Below, piece after piece: positions 1 through 6,197 of a DNA stretch of 6,384 bases (the stretch's first letter is position 1; every line of letters starts with the position of its first letter). The stretch is from assembly GCA_003648815.1 (NCBI GenBank), contig QMPZ01000093.1, positions 1 through 6,384 on the forward strand, read 5' to 3'. The notes beneath the pieces are model-generated. The model was given only the letters and a program-made list of their open reading frames with translations. It was not told where the DNA came from and did not search any database. This DNA comes from Candidatus Aerophobota bacterium (GTDB lineage: Bacteria > Aerophobota > Aerophobia > Aerophobales > B47-G16). The position numbers and the translations under genes were made by a program.

Positions 1-3
1 GAG

Positions 4-1200
4 ATGCTGGCCGAGGAGTTCGGCGAAGAAAAAGTTAGAAGGGCGGTTGAGGCAGTAAAAAGGTTTGAGGTGGAGGTGCCGAGCTGGGTCTTCGGAGTCT
101 TTGGAGCAGGAAGGTTCGGTGAATATGTCCCTTCTGGGGCAGCCAGGGACATCTTCGAGAAGTTAGACGATGCTTCGGTTGTCCACAGACTTACCGGTGC
201 TACCCCACGTGTGGCCATGCATATGCTATGGGATTTTTCTAAGGATGGTTATGAAGCTGATTTTGAGCTGGCAAAGAAGGTAAAGGAGGAAGCAAGACAA
301 AGGGGTCTGGATATAGGAGCGATAAACCCGACCTATTTTCTTCGCGGCTCCCATCGGGGAAGCTTTTCCGCTGCCGAGGAGAAGGTGCGCAAAAGATATA
401 TCGAGCAGACCGTGCTGGCAGCTAAGATAGCCAGGGAGCTGGCCGAGGGCCTTCTTACTTTATGGTTTCCGGACGGCTCCCTTTATCCCGGCCAGATCGA
501 GCTAAGAGATGCTTACAAGAACCTGAGAGAATCGCTGAAGATCTCCTGCAGGGACATCCCGGAAGAGGTGAGGATACTGATCGAGTACAAGGTATTTGAG
601 CCAGGTACCTATAGCACTACAGTTCCCGATTGGGGCACAGCAGTCCTTCTGGCCAAAGGCTTGGGGCCGAACGTGGGTGTCCTCGTGGACCTGGGGCATC
701 ACCATCACGGGACCAACGTTGAGCAGATAGTCTCTATCCTCATTGCTGAGGGCATTCCGGCTGGATTTCACTTTAACACGAGATACGCTGCTGACGATGA
801 CCACGCTGTTGAGCCAAATCCGGAAAATGCCAGGATCTTTTATGAGTTGGTAAAGGGAGATGTGCTCTTCAACTCCGATCCTTCAAAGAACTGGGCCTAT
901 ATGATAGATCAATGTAGCGCCCGTGAGAACAGGATGCATGCGATTCTTCATTCTGTGGACTCCCTTCAGAAGTCGTTGGCCAAAGCCTTTCTGGTCGATC
1001 GGGATCTTCTGGTAAAATATCAGGGCGAGGATGAGATAATCCTGGCCAACAGGGTCTTCAACGATGCCCTGATGGATGCTGATGTAAGGCCAATTGTGGC
1101 TAAGGCGAGACTGGAGAAGGGACTTCCCATCGATCCTGTGGCAGAGTACGTAAGAAGCGGATATCAAAGAAAGATAGAATTAGCAAGGAGTAAGAAGTAA
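4..1200 (+). CDS. rhaI: L-rhamnose isomerase-type sugar isomerase (start at window edge)
   Basis: This is a 398-residue TIM-barrel aldose-ketose isomerase of the Pseudomonas stutzeri/Rhizobium type of L-rhamnose isomerase, a cytoplasmic metalloenzyme that converts L-rhamnose to L-rhamnulose and often also acts on rare hexoses such as D-allose/D-allulose. The metal and catalytic residues I recall for the P. stutzeri enzyme all appear at a constant offset of 25: E194, K196, D229, H232, H256, D264, D266 and D302. The substrate-pocket pair H73/W76 and W154 are also present. The reading frame is open through base 1, so translation could begin upstream of the window. The ATG at 4 gives a length within the family range, but no ribosome binding site is visible. 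The stop codon lies inside the inverted repeat at 1196-1264, and the next gene starts 88 bases on. The family call is firm; the true sugar is uncertain because these enzymes are promiscuous. Confidence 0.85.
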   Translation: MLAEEFGEEKVRRAVEAVKRFEVEVPSWVFGVFGAGRFGEYVPSGAARDIFEKLDDASVVHRLTGATPRVAMHMLWDFSKDGYEADFELAKKVKEEARQRGLDIGAINPTYFLRGSHRGSFSAAEEKVRKRYIEQTVLAAKIARELAEGLLTLWFPDGSLYPGQIELRDAYKNLRESLKISCRDIPEEVRILIEYKVFEPGTYSTTVPDWGTAVLLAKGLGPNVGVLVDLGHHHHGTNVEQIVSILIAEGIPAGFHFNTRYAADDDHAVEPNPENARIFYELVKGDVLFNSDPSKNWAYMIDQCSARENRMHAILHSVDSLQKSLAKAFLVDRDLLVKYQGEDEIILANRVFNDALMDADVRPIVAKARLEKGLPIDPVAEYVRSGYQRKIELARSKK

Positions 1201-1264
1201 TATGTGATATGTGATCGGTAAAAAGTGGTGAGTAAAGAGGTTTTTTCACCCTTCACATATTACT
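1196..1264. repeat. Inverted repeat (12-bp perfect arms) overlapping the rhaI stop codon
   Basis: Bases 1196-1207 (agtaatatgtga) are the exact reverse complement of 1253-1264 (tcacatattact). A smaller inner pair, ggtga at 1227-1231 and tcacc at 1246-1250, lies inside. The left arm includes the TAA of the upstream gene. The interior is rich in GTGA-like words, and the right half contains cacccttcac, which recurs in the heptamer array at the window end. It could act as an mRNA hairpin between genes 1 and 2. There is no T-run right after the right arm, so it does not look like a standard intrinsic terminator. It may equally be the remnant of a dispersed intergenic repeat. Confidence 0.75.
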
Positions 1265-1288
1265 GAGTCTGCGATAAGAGGTTATGGA

Positions 1289-2203
1289 ATGACTAAATTT
1301 AAGCTGGGGATGAACTGCGGATTTGCCATTAACCGGTTTCCTGAGCCAGAGGTCTGGCTGAGGATTGTGGGAAAGGATTTGGGGTTAAGATATGCTCAGT
1401 TCGTGGCGGATCTTTTGAATCCCTTTTTGCCGGATGAGGTAATAGATACTCAGATAAAAAAGCTTAAGGAAAACGCAGCCAAATACAACGTTAGGATAGA
1501 TACCACCTTTACCAGCACCTTTACCCGGGTAAACCACCTTATGCATCCTGATGAGCTTCAGAGAAGGGTTTGGTTTGACTGGTTTAAGAGGTGGTTTGAA
1601 ATTTCCGCAAGACTCGGAGCGAGGGGGTCGGGTGGTCATCTCGGCATCCTTTCCGTGACAGATTTTAATAACCCAGAGCGCAGAAAATTTTTGATTGAAG
1701 AGGCAATTCGCTCCTGGCGAAAACTGGCACACTATGGAGCTGAGCTTGGGTTTGAATTTCTCATCTTCGAGCCCATGTCCATACCTCGGGAGATGGCCTG
1801 TACCATTGATTCAACCAAACAGATTCTGGAAAGGCTGAACGAAGGCGACCTTCCCATTCCCATTAGACTGTGCCTGGATGTGGACCATGGAGATTTAGCT
1901 TCTCCTGATCCTCGAGATACCAATCCCTACGCCTGGCTGAAGGAGCTGGCACATCTTGCCCCGGTTATTCATATAAAGCAGAGCACAAAGGATAAAAGCG
2001 CCCACTGGCCCTTTACCGAAAAATATAACCGGATAGGGGTGATCTCGCCCCTTAAGGTGATGGAAGCCATCGAAGCCTCAGGGGCAAAGGAGGTGGTACT
2101 GGTATTCGAGATCTCTCATCGAGAGCGATATCCTACCGAGTACCAGGTATTGGATGACCTGAAGAAATCAGTGGAGTACTGGAGAAAATACATTAAGGAT
2201 TGA
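1289..2203 (+). CDS. Xylose-isomerase-like TIM-barrel sugar (phosphate) isomerase/epimerase, EryC-like
   Basis: This 304-residue protein belongs to the AP-endonuclease-2/xylose-isomerase-like TIM-barrel superfamily of divalent-metal sugar isomerases and epimerases. The usual metal quartet is recognisable at barrel strand ends: E161 (in FEPM), D197 (in LCLDVDHGD), H228 (in VIHIKQ) and E274 (in VFEIS), with H200 three residues after D197. The N-terminal pattern (KLGMNCGFAINRF, then W, then a QF..DLL.P motif) resembles EryC, the tetrulose-phosphate racemase/epimerase of erythritol catabolism. That resemblance is from memory and was not searched. The start is supported by AAGAGG at 1276-1281, seven bases upstream of the ATG. 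An out-of-frame ATG at 1284 is ignored. The gene precedes the aldolase by 35 bases, as in an operon. I infer that it interconverts a ketose or ketose phosphate feeding the aldolase. The superfamily is certain, the exact substrate is not. Confidence 0.85.
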   Translation: MTKFKLGMNCGFAINRFPEPEVWLRIVGKDLGLRYAQFVADLLNPFLPDEVIDTQIKKLKENAAKYNVRIDTTFTSTFTRVNHLMHPDELQRRVWFDWFKRWFEISARLGARGSGGHLGILSVTDFNNPERRKFLIEEAIRSWRKLAHYGAELGFEFLIFEPMSIPREMACTIDSTKQILERLNEGDLPIPIRLCLDVDHGDLASPDPRDTNPYAWLKELAHLAPVIHIKQSTKDKSAHWPFTEKYNRIGVISPLKVMEAIEASGAKEVVLVFEISHRERYPTEYQVLDDLKKSVEYWRKYIKD

Positions 2204-2238
2204 TTCAGTGAGGATAAGTTAAGTAGAGGAGGAGCTAA

Positions 2239-3150
2239 ATGATCACTGAAAAGACCCCGATAGGTGAGATTATGAAGCGGGCTTACGAAAATGGGATCTT
2301 GATTCCTGCCTTTAACGTGGCGTATCTGCCGATGATAAAGCCCATAGTGGACACCTTAAAGAGGATGCATACCTTCGCTTTGGTGGAGGTTGCCCGTCCT
2401 GATGTGGAAAGGTTTGGAGCAAAAAGCTTTCAAAGTGTAGCCGAGGAGTATCATAAGCTGGCCGACAGGAACTTCAGCCGTCTTCACCTTGATCATGTCC
2501 CGGTGATCGATGAGGAGGGAAAGAGGGTGGATTGGAAAAGCTTAATAAAGATGGGACTGGACCTCGAGTATGATTCGGTGATGATTGACGGCTCAAGACT
2601 TCCCTTAGAGGAGAACATCGCCGTCACCCGTGAGGTGGTCGAGCTTGCCCACAGGTTTGGTCGGCCAGTTGAGGCTGAGCTTGGGGCGGTTTTTGGCCAT
2701 GAGAGCGGCCCTCTTCCTCCTTATGAGGAGCTTTTCCGCTCCGGCAAAGGCTTTACCGATCCTCAGGAGGCTGAGCGCTTCGTAAAGGAGACGAAAGTGG
2801 ACTGGCTTTCGATAGCCATAGGCAACGTTCACGGAGCCATAAGTGGAGTGGCCAAGGACAAAAAGAAGGTCTCGGCCAGGCTTAACATAAAGCACCTTAA
2901 GAGAATCAGCCAGAAGGTCGGAATTCCGCTGGTTCTTCACGGAGGATCAGGTATCAAGAGGGAATACGTCCTGGAGGCAATCAAAAACGGAATAAGCAAG
3001 ATGAACATCGGCACCTCCATAAGGCAAGCCTATGAGCGCTCCCTTTCGGAAAAGCCAGATGATATCGAAAGAGCGCAGGAGAACGTAGCTTTAGAGGTGG
3101 AGCGCTTGATTAAGGAATACGAGGTGGAAGGAAGCTGGGAGCGGCTTTGA
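2239..3150 (+). CDS. Class II (zinc) ketose-phosphate aldolase, FbaA/GatY/KbaY family, divergent
   Basis: This 303-residue cytoplasmic aldolase would reversibly split a ketose (bis)phosphate into dihydroxyacetone phosphate and an aldehyde. Family marks in order: PAFNV (23-27), HLDH (83-86) with catalytic D85 and zinc ligand H86, SVMIDGS (113-119), VEAELG (144-149) with E147, zinc ligand H198 in GNVHG, zinc ligand H234 in LHGGSG, and KMNIGTS (255-260 region) with substrate-contacting N256. It departs from ordinary fructose-bisphosphate aldolases around residues 49-99. The usual Q.S.GA stretch reads VEVARPDVERFGA, and HLDHG is replaced by HLDHVPVIDEEG plus a few extra residues. GNVHGAISG replaces the usual GTAHG.Y.G. 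The start is set by a strong GGAGG at 2228-2232, six bases before the ATG. It ends block 1; a repeat-filled gap of 151 bases follows. The substrate could be fructose-1,6-, tagatose-1,6- or another ketose phosphate. In a rhamnose-type cluster it might stand in for RhaD, which is inference only. Confidence 0.88.
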   Translation: MITEKTPIGEIMKRAYENGILIPAFNVAYLPMIKPIVDTLKRMHTFALVEVARPDVERFGAKSFQSVAEEYHKLADRNFSRLHLDHVPVIDEEGKRVDWKSLIKMGLDLEYDSVMIDGSRLPLEENIAVTREVVELAHRFGRPVEAELGAVFGHESGPLPPYEELFRSGKGFTDPQEAERFVKETKVDWLSIAIGNVHGAISGVAKDKKKVSARLNIKHLKRISQKVGIPLVLHGGSGIKREYVLEAIKNGISKMNIGTSIRQAYERSLSEKPDDIERAQENVALEVERLIKEYEVEGSWERL

Positions 3151-3175
3151 TAGCCTGACGCTTAGTTTGAGAAGC

Positions 3176-3202
3176 TACTTTCCCTTGAGGCATAGGAAAG
3201 TA
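3176..3202. repeat. Small inverted repeat at the left edge of the 90-bp repeat
   Basis: Bases 3176-3183 (tactttcc) are the exact reverse complement of 3195-3202 (ggaaagta), with an 11-base spacer. The right arm belongs to the 90-bp repeat at 3190-3279, whereas the left arm is outside it and has no partner next to the second copy. The word ctactttccc at 3175-3184 recurs at 5412-5421 in the arm of the 99-bp palindrome, so this may be a decayed relative of that element. The remaining bases of 3151-3189 show no clear promoter. Confidence 0.5.
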
Positions 3203-3279
3203 TAAACATTTTGTTTAATAAAGGGGGGAGCAGCGAAGCGTTGAGGGGGGATGTTTCCCCCCTCAAGTGTCGTTTTCTT
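3190..3279 (+). repeat. 90-bp hairpin-bearing repeat, left copy
   Basis: This copy is near-identical, in reverse orientation, to 6196-6284. Over 90 aligned columns I count 86 matches, one single-T indel (at the T-run near 3209-3212) and three adjacent mismatches (3252-3254). The element comprises an AT-rich part (3201-3222), a G6 run with the GCAGCGAAGCG word (3223-3240), and a hairpin whose 11-bp stem is 3241-3251 paired with 3256-3266 around loop TGTT. A tail containing GTTTTCTT follows. The hairpin plus this T-rich tail could act as a weak terminator between block 1 and block 2, but the Ts begin about six bases after the stem. A MITE-like non-coding repeat is the alternative; no transposase is nearby. 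Confidence 0.9.
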
Positions 3280-3289
3280 GTGCTACCTC

Positions 3290-3295
3290 GGAGGA
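3290..3295 (+). promoter_or_regulatory. Ribosome binding site fixing the dehydrogenase start at 3302
   Basis: GGAGGA lies six bases upstream of the ATG at 3302. It decides against the in-frame ATG at 3251, which sits inside the hairpin of the 90-bp repeat, has no Shine-Dalgarno sequence of its own (only the repeat's G-run), and would add 17 residues not found in the family. Confidence 0.85.
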
Positions 3296-3301
3296 AGGAT
3301 A

Positions 3302-4363
3302 ATGAAGGCAGCTGTGCTTTATGGAGTGGGTGATTTGAGATATGAGGAGGTCGAGATCCCTCAGCTTAAAGAGGGAGAGGCCTTGATCAAGGTTAAGGCC
3401 TGCGGCGTCTGTGGCTCAGATGTACCCAGGGTGATGGAAAAGGGAACGTATTCCTTTCCCCTCATTCCGGGGCATGAGCTCGCGGGAAAGGTGGCAAGGA
3501 TTGAGGGAAAATCTCAAGGGATAAAGGAAGGGGACAGGGTGACGGTTTTTCCCCTTATACCCTGCCTTAAATGTCCCTATTGCAAGGCAGGAAGATATAA
3601 TCTCTGCGACAGCTATAGCTACTTAGGTTCAAGATGTAATGGAGGCTTTGCCGAATATGTAAAGGCTCCATTGAAAAACTTAATAAGGCTTCCTCGGACG
3701 GTAAGCTATGAGGAGGGAGCTTTTACCGAACCTGCCTCAGTAGCTCTACATGCCCTAAGGCGTTCTAAATTAGATGCGGGAGATGAGATAGCTATCCTCG
3801 GAGCAGGACCAATTGGGGTTCTCCTTGCCCAGTGGGCAGCTATATTAGGGGCAGGCGAGGTGTTTCTGGTGGACATTGAGGAGGAAAAACTTAAGGTAGC
3901 TCGAGGATACGGTTTCGGAAAGCTCGTCAATGCTAAGGAAGAGGATCCGGTAGAGAGGATAAGAAAGGATACAGGAGGAAAGGGGGTAGATATAGTCGTC
4001 GAGGCAGCCGGCACATCCCTCACCTTAAAGGAGTCGATAAAGCTGGCCAAAAAGGGAGGTAGGATCGTTCTTTTGGGAAATATAAGAGGAGAGGTAGTTC
4101 TTTCGGAAAGTCTTGTCTCCGGCATCCTGCGCAAGGAGCTGACCATTTTGGGGACCTGGAATTCCAGCTTTACCCATTTTCCTAAAAATGAATGGGCTAT
4201 TTCACTTAAGTTTATGCAGGAGGGAAAGCTGAAGGTAAGACCCTTAATCAGTCATCGCCTCCATCTAAGTCAGGCCAGGGAGGCTTTTCAGATGATGTAC
4301 GAGAAAAGGGAATTTTATAACAAGGTGATGTTTGTATTTGAAGAATCTGAGAGAGGTGATTGA
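3302..4363 (+). CDS. Zinc-dependent medium-chain dehydrogenase, galactitol-1-phosphate 5-dehydrogenase (GatD)-like
   Basis: This 353-residue MDR-family dehydrogenase would oxidise a secondary alcohol of a polyol or polyol phosphate to a ketose, with NAD+ as likely cofactor. Catalytic zinc residues are C37 (in CGVCGSD), H58-E59 and E143. The structural zinc lobe is complete: C88, C91, C94 and C102. The Rossmann motif GAGPIG is at 167-172, and D191 at the end of the second strand favours NAD over NADP. SDVPR (39-43), LGSR (108-111) and the GTWNS/NEW stretch (284-298) recall GatD of galactitol metabolism, which acts on galactitol-1-phosphate. I chose the start at 3302 from the ribosome binding site and the MKAAVL N-terminus shared with the next gene; an in-frame ATG at 3251 is rejected. 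Its TGA directly abuts the ATG of its paralogue, so the two are translationally coupled. The exact polyol is unknown; sorbitol- or threonine-dehydrogenase-like activity remains possible. Confidence 0.85.
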   Translation: MKAAVLYGVGDLRYEEVEIPQLKEGEALIKVKACGVCGSDVPRVMEKGTYSFPLIPGHELAGKVARIEGKSQGIKEGDRVTVFPLIPCLKCPYCKAGRYNLCDSYSYLGSRCNGGFAEYVKAPLKNLIRLPRTVSYEEGAFTEPASVALHALRRSKLDAGDEIAILGAGPIGVLLAQWAAILGAGEVFLVDIEEEKLKVARGYGFGKLVNAKEEDPVERIRKDTGGKGVDIVVEAAGTSLTLKESIKLAKKGGRIVLLGNIRGEVVLSESLVSGILRKELTILGTWNSSFTHFPKNEWAISLKFMQEGKLKVRPLISHRLHLSQAREAFQMMYEKREFYNKVMFVFEESERGD

Positions 4364-5401
4364 ATGAAAGCAGCTGTACTGGAAGATTTGGAGAAGATGG
4401 TGGTAAAGGAGGTCACCACTCCCCAGATCGGGCAGGGGGAAATTTTGGTTCGGGTAAGGTCTTGTGCGGTTTGCGGTTCTGATATAAGGATTTACCATCG
4501 GGGGAATCCCAGGGTTAAACCTCCCCAGATAATTGGACATGAGATAGCTGGTGAGATAGTGGAGGTGGGAAGTGGAGTGAAAAAGTTCAAGGTCGGTGAT
4601 AGGGTTGCCCTGGGAGCAGATGTTCCCTGCGGGACCTGTAGGTTCTGTCGAAATGGATTGGGGAATAACTGTCCCATAAACTACGCCATCGGATATCAGT
4701 TCCAGGGAGGATTTGCTGAATACATTCCCTTGAATGAGCTTACGGTGAAATATGGACCCTTGCATAAGATTCCCGGGGACCTCAGCTTCGATGAAGCTTC
4801 CTTAGCTGAGCCCTTAGCTTGCTGTATCAATGGTTATGAACTGGCAAATCTTAAATTGGGCGATACGGTGGTCGTCATTGGCGCAGGACCGGTCGGCTTG
4901 ATGCTCGTAGAGCTGGCGAAGATCATGGGAGCGGACAAGGTCATCCTTTCTCAGAGATCCAGAGAGAGGCTCAGGCTGGCGCAGAGGTTTTCCGCCGATG
5001 TCCTTATCTCCAGCTCTGAGGAGAACTTCGTGGAGCGGGTTATGGAGGAAACCGGGGGAGAAGGTGCAGATGTGGTGATGGTCGCCTGTGCCAATCCTTC
5101 AGCTCAGGAGGAGGCCCTGAAGGTGGTAGGGCATCGGGGAAGAGTGAACTTTTTTGGAGGCTTGCCCCCGGGAAGCTCAAAGATAAGCATAGACAGTAAT
5201 CTCATTCATTACAAGGAATGCTTTGTCCTTGGCTCACACGGAAGTGTTCCCCGACAACATAAACTTGCCCTTAACCTTCTGGCTGAAGGAAGGATCAAGG
5301 GAAAGGACTTCATCACCCATCATTTTGCCCTTGATGATATCAAAGAGGCTTTTGAGGTTGCTGAAGGACATAGGGGACTTAAGGTGATAGTTAATCCTTA
5401 A
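4364..5401 (+). CDS. Second zinc-dependent medium-chain polyol/sugar dehydrogenase (paralogue)
   Basis: This 345-residue MDR dehydrogenase is homologous to its upstream neighbour: MKAAVL start, CAVCGSD, GHE.AG, P-CG-C-FC lobe and GAGPVG. Catalytic zinc residues are C37, H59-E60 and E149; structural zinc cysteines are C89, C92, C95 and C103; the Rossmann motif is at 173-178. At the cofactor-selecting position the acidic residue of the neighbour (D191) is replaced by Q197 followed by R198, which suggests NADP(H) or relaxed cofactor use. The C-terminal half (FFGGLP at 263-268, HYKE and GSHGS at 282-293) belongs to a subgroup usually annotated only as sorbitol/iditol- or threonine-dehydrogenase-like. 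The ATG follows the previous stop with no gap, and GAGAGG at 4351-4356 inside the upstream gene is a well-placed ribosome binding site. The gene ends three bases before a large palindrome. The substrate is unknown; it may reduce or oxidise a second polyol/ketose pair in the same pathway. Confidence 0.85.
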   Translation: MKAAVLEDLEKMVVKEVTTPQIGQGEILVRVRSCAVCGSDIRIYHRGNPRVKPPQIIGHEIAGEIVEVGSGVKKFKVGDRVALGADVPCGTCRFCRNGLGNNCPINYAIGYQFQGGFAEYIPLNELTVKYGPLHKIPGDLSFDEASLAEPLACCINGYELANLKLGDTVVVIGAGPVGLMLVELAKIMGADKVILSQRSRERLRLAQRFSADVLISSSEENFVERVMEETGGEGADVVMVACANPSAQEEALKVVGHRGRVNFFGGLPPGSSKISIDSNLIHYKECFVLGSHGSVPRQHKLALNLLAEGRIKGKDFITHHFALDDIKEAFEVAEGHRGLKVIVNP

Positions 5402-5403
5402 AT

Positions 5404-5502
5404 AGATGGGACTACTTTCCCCTTCGCTTCCTGGGAGCCCTCCTTTTTTGCTTCGCAAAAAAGTCATTTCCCTAAGTCGCTCAGGGGAAAGTAGTCCCAT
5501 CT
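5404..5502. repeat. 99-bp palindrome with 19-bp perfect arms and nested hairpin
   Basis: Bases 5404-5422 are an exact 19-base reverse complement of 5484-5502. Inside, CTTTTTTGC (5443-5451) pairs perfectly with GCAAAAAAG (5455-5463) around loop TTC. The stretches between (5423-5442 and 5464-5483) are partly complementary, so the whole block could fold as one long stem in RNA or extrude as a cruciform. It starts three bases after the stop of the second dehydrogenase and ends 26 bases before the epimerase start. No T-run follows the outer stem, so a standard terminator is not clear, though it could attenuate readthrough or protect the upstream mRNA. It has no coding content and looks like a dispersed palindromic repeat. 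Confidence 0.85.
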
Positions 5503-5515
5503 GACCAAGATAGAC

Positions 5516-5525
5516 GGGGGTAAGG
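5516..5525 (+). promoter_or_regulatory. Ribosome binding region for the GTG-started epimerase
   Basis: The GGGGGTAAGG stretch lies three to eight bases upstream of the GTG at 5529. It is the only purine-rich candidate here. It supports the GTG start, which gives the N-terminus M-KPKLSASIM expected for the epimerase family. There is no nearby in-frame ATG that keeps the conserved serine at residue 8. Confidence 0.6.
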
Positions 5526-5528
5526 AAC

Positions 5529-6197
5529 GTGAAGCCAAAACTTTCCGCCTCGATTATGTGTGCTAACTTTTGTAGCTTGGAGGAGGATATCAGACAGCTG
5601 GAGGAAGCAGGGATAGACTACCTCCATTTTGACATCATGGATGGTCATTTCGTGCCTAACTTTACCATGGGGCCGGATATATTAAGGATGGTGAGGAGGA
5701 TTACCTCCCTTCCCTTTGATACTCACCTGATGATCGAAAATCCCGACAGATACATCCCCATCTTTGTGGAGGCGGGAAGCAACCTCATCTTCGTCCATAT
5801 AGAAGCCTGTATCCACATAAACAGGACCATTCAGCTCATAAAAAAAAGTGGAGCCAAAGCAGGGGTAGCACTAAACCCCTCCACCCCTCTTTGCCGGTTG
5901 GATTACGTATTGGAGGATGTGTCCGCAGTTCTGTTGATGACGGTTAACCCGGGATTTGCCGGACAGAAGCTGGTTTCAGGTGCTATTTCCAAAATTGAGA
6001 ATATGAAAAGAATGATCGAAGACCGGAAGGTGAAGGTGGACATCGAGGTGGATGGAAACGTAAGCTTTGCCAACGCTCCTCTTATGGCAAAGGCAGGAGC
6101 TGATATTCTGGTATGCGGGACGTCCAGCATCTTCAAGCCGGGTCTGGGGATTAAGGAGGGGGTAAAGAAACTTACCTTAACGCTTTCTCGCCTTTAA
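5529..6197 (+). CDS. rpe: Ribulose-phosphate 3-epimerase family protein (Rpe/AlsE-like)
   Basis: This 222-residue TIM-barrel epimerase has the usual length for D-ribulose-5-phosphate 3-epimerase, which interconverts ribulose-5-phosphate and xylulose-5-phosphate. Key residues: S8, metal ligands H33, D35, H66 and D175 (D35 and D175 also being the acid/base pair), methionines M37, M68 and M137 lining the active site, and phosphate-binding segments NPGFAGQ (140-146) and CGTSSIF (196-202). Most of the barrel reads like Rpe, for example DYLHFDIMDGHFVPN and THLMI. MTVNPGFAGQ, EVDG followed by N, and GTS instead of GSA resemble D-allulose-6-phosphate 3-epimerase (AlsE). Translation starts at GTG. The TAA overlaps the right 90-bp repeat by two bases. 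Its place after two dehydrogenases suggests a role in a pathway-specific sugar-phosphate epimerisation, perhaps in addition to the pentose phosphate pathway. The family is sure; Rpe versus AlsE or another ketose phosphate is not settled. Confidence 0.85.
   Translation: MKPKLSASIMCANFCSLEEDIRQLEEAGIDYLHFDIMDGHFVPNFTMGPDILRMVRRITSLPFDTHLMIENPDRYIPIFVEAGSNLIFVHIEACIHINRTIQLIKKSGAKAGVALNPSTPLCRLDYVLEDVSAVLLMTVNPGFAGQKLVSGAISKIENMKRMIEDRKVKVDIEVDGNVSFANAPLMAKAGADILVCGTSSIFKPGLGIKEGVKKLTLTLSRL

Noticed and set aside
3185..3222. Possible sigma-70 promoter using TTGAGG and TATAAA, or TATACT on the opposite strand in the repeat.
   Set aside because: Spacing between boxes is about 10 bases, or there is no -35 box at all; the AT-rich stretch is simply part of the repeat.
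3706..4146. Long - strand open frames opposite the real genes, here and at 4265-4765, 502-804 and 2605-2940.
   Set aside because: They lie wholly or mostly antisense to genes with complete catalytic motifs, show no recognisable domain, and reflect codon bias of the sense strand.
5443..5463. Inner T6/A6 hairpin read as a simple intrinsic terminator.
   Set aside because: The stem itself is made of the T and A runs, with no GC-rich stem followed by a T tail; it is better described as the core of the 99-bp palindrome.
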